Shown one piece after another: positions 63,501 to 64,000 of a stretch of 64,000 bases of DNA. The translations under genes and the position numbers were made by a program. Position 1 is the first letter of the stretch. Each line of letters begins with the position of its first letter. The stretch is taken from NCBI RefSeq assembly GCF_008369165.1, contig NZ_VOBA01000001.1, positions 1,729,630-1,793,629 of the forward strand. The letters run 5' to 3'. The stretch is from Dietzia sp. ANT_WB102. Its GTDB lineage: Bacteria > Actinomycetota > Actinomycetes > Mycobacteriales > Mycobacteriaceae. The notes beneath the pieces are model-generated. The model was not told where the DNA came from. It made no database searches and saw nothing but the letters and a program-made list of their open reading frames with translations.

Positions 63501-64000
63501 GGCTTTAGATACCTGAAGTGAAGTAATCGGTCGGATCTCGCCTTTGCCGCATTCGCGTCCACACGTTGGCACAGGGACGTCTGACACATGCCCGCATCCC
63601 GTGCAAAGAAAATTAAGCCGGGGGTTGATCTCCGCGGCGTCCTTTTCCAGCAAATCGTCGTCCTCGTCGACGATGACCTCGTCGGAATCGAGAAGTGCAA
63701 ACCACTGGGCTTTGAGCGCTCGGGCGTTCACCGGGACCAAACTGTGAGTTTCATCGATCTCACCGGCCAGATATACGGTTCCGCAGGACGTGCACGTCGC
63801 GAACTCAAATGCCGCTGCATCACATTCTGGGCACTGTTCGTGCCGAGCCAGTCGCACATGGGGCCCAGACGGAGACAGACATGTGAACGCGCCCTCGGTG
63901 GCGCGGACGAAGTAGTGGTAGCGGGCGGAAAGTACCGGATGCCCATTGGGGAGCTTCACTTGCCCACAGAGTCGTACCAGCCCCTCGAGTAGACGCTCTG
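60546..64000 (-). CDS. Large DEAD/DEAH-box helicase with DUF1998, N-terminally truncated by the window
   Basis: The frame is open to the window edge, giving at least 1150 residues of the C-terminal part. It contains a zinc-type CPECDA...CTSCG cluster near the visible start, then the helicase C lobe (STTFELGVDVGDL, YVQRAGRAGRR at about 62204-62232), and a C-terminal DUF1998/MZB domain with VLYDTVPAGAGAAKS and cysteines CDCGIETSCFGC (about 60690-60730). Helicase motifs I-III must lie beyond 64000. A full length near 1700-2000 residues suggests large defence helicases such as Druantia DruE, rather than the compact MrfA. That is a family-level inference; the rest of the system is not visible. Confidence 0.83.
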   Translation of the reverse strand, partial: ERLLEGLVRLCGQVKLPNGHPVLSARYHYFVRATEGAFTCLSPSGPHVRLARHEQCPECDAAAFEFATCTSCGTVYLAGEIDETHSLVPVNARALKAQWFALLDSDEVIVDEDDDLLEKDAAEINPRLNFLCTGCGHVSDVPVPTCGRECGKGEIRPITSLQVSKAGLSTCNHCGARKSNLIRRLDLGNDAPSAVVTTSLYQQLPVARDSSRELVGEGRKLLMFSDSRQAAAYAAPYLDSSYSRLMQRRLLAQVLEYPHYAEHGGSVADVISDGVARGEAAHLFDPADTKRTMDREVGNWLMADLVGTDVRQSLEGLGLLHASFRIPADAPLPSPLVSALGEEAAVAVLQQLAAMTRRQGALTMPDGVNAKDQIFAPRNVIVSINQGGSDRRAQLLSWEPTRGTNKRLNYLQRVLDTVGKKDLASEFLARLWDFLTPPEAPQRPGFGWLRPNSPKTGAFQLDHRKLELRAGTSASWWRCNVCRALTAHNAANICPTLNCAGTLVDARVPDLADEWNHYRHLYRSLQIAPLSAKEHTAQWTAEQALEVQNDFIRGNLNVLSCSTTFELGVDVGDLQAVVLRNMPPKTANYVQRAGRAGRRTDSAAFVTTYAQRRSRDLSRFQDPTDMISGIMRVPWVPISNERIARRHIHSIVFAEFFRHMFVERGIEFRTIADLFCAENPAQEMWREIRLFLDPVPQAIADSVARSVPVQLHDELGVADNTWVAPLLDLLDQIADEIRVERHQLTELRESAVGEKQYRFADLLDRTLRTVESRQTLAVLAQRNVLPKYGFPVDTVGLRTNHSPDPAGQKLELDRDLSLAILDYAPGNQVVAAGKLWTSRAVAKRPGKAFERNDYRVCKYCSAFQAGLDLSNAAPNCEVCGNEFRANNLRKFIIPEWGFIADPEPDSVGSAPPKRRTVGSSHVEDPGHSRFIVELVGGTATTTVTAGVRAKMVVLSEGIGGGFRICTTCGWGRPQDQDRSTSHTNPLSGSDCRGSFDLVSLGHRYQTDSAEIVARGLIDAGHDAMLSLMYALLEGASEGLEISRDDIDATLSWSKGVRSIVLYDTVPAGAGAAKSITENITQVMDEAHRRVSACDCGIETSCFGCLRNAFNDRDHEVLSRQDALRLLDQLRSYTTVTHTDLAGETSETSAI

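Larger units (their letters stand above)
59595..64000. mobile_element. Start of a probable tRNA-linked genomic island
   Basis: From the tRNA-Leu onward, G+C falls visibly below the rest of the window and the genes change to accessory types (DUF6994, a very large DUF1998 helicase). Conserved order stops at ppx. No integrase or attachment repeat of the tRNA 3' end is visible up to 64000; these may lie beyond the window. The boundary is inferred. Confidence 0.5.

Overview
This window is high-GC chromosomal DNA (roughly 70 percent G+C over most of its length) from an actinobacterium of the order Mycobacteriales. Gene order matches what I recall of the Mycobacterium tuberculosis Rv1010-Rv1026 neighbourhood: rsmA-ispE-ABC-F, pth-rplY, prs-glmU with a TetR gene nearby, mfd-mazG, lpqU-eno-ftsB-DUF501-ppx. 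A lysG/lysE pair, a DosR/DevR orthologue and a symporter with a 43-residue small subunit suggest a Corynebacterium/Rhodococcus-like relative. Dietzia is my best guess from GC content and gene content; this is an inference, not a database match.

Layout. 1-9 kb: 3' end of rsmA, ispE, an ABC-F ATPase, a lower-GC AbiEi/DUF559 orphan flanked by inverted repeats, a HAD phosphatase, PPK2 kinase, a HIBYL-CoA hydrolase-like enzyme and an AI-2E-type transporter. 9-14.5 kb: a beta-lactamase-fold lipoprotein, CcdA and a DsbA-like oxidoreductase face a divergent CPVC membrane protein-BlaI-M56 protease operon across a double operator. 14.5-23.4 kb: glucosidase-MFS-secreted hydrolase operon, luciferase-like oxidoreductase, prfC, DUF6508, DUF1990 and pth. 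23.4-31 kb: lysG/lysE, rplY, glmU-prs-arsC-like, an MFS exporter, a small membrane protein and tRNA-Gln. 31-36.3 kb: TetR, HdeD-like protein, a four-gene operon of glycosyltransferase, acyl-CoA dehydrogenase-like, PIG-L deacetylase and NodS-like methyltransferase joined by 4-bp overlaps, then VKOR. 36.4-43.4 kb: mfd-mazG, and the sodium:solute symporter with its small subunit. 43.4-49.5 kb: FMN-dependent hydroxyacid oxidase, GNAT, SatD-like pair, MpaB/DUF2236 with a divergent TetR, and the lpqU-like transglycosylase.

49.5-55.1 kb looks like a hypoxia or dormancy locus: a DevS-like kinase, a zinc alcohol dehydrogenase, a DevR/DosR orthologue that keeps the phosphorylation and DNA-contact residues, and a PEP synthase. 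DosR-box-like dyads lie upstream of the dehydrogenase and of the PEP synthase. After eno-ftsB-DUF501-ppx comes a tRNA with a TAA anticodon. Beyond it the composition drops visibly in G+C and the content becomes accessory: a DUF6994 protein and a very large DUF1998 helicase that runs off the window edge. This looks like the start of a tRNA-linked defence island.

Cross-cutting themes are extracytoplasmic thiol-disulfide chemistry (CcdA, DsbA-like, CPVC protein, VKOR), polyphosphate/ppGpp metabolism (PPK2 and Ppx/GppA), many translationally coupled ATGA/GTGA junctions, and three unrelated GC-rich tandem-repeat arrays (16, 11 and 7 bp units) in intergenic DNA.
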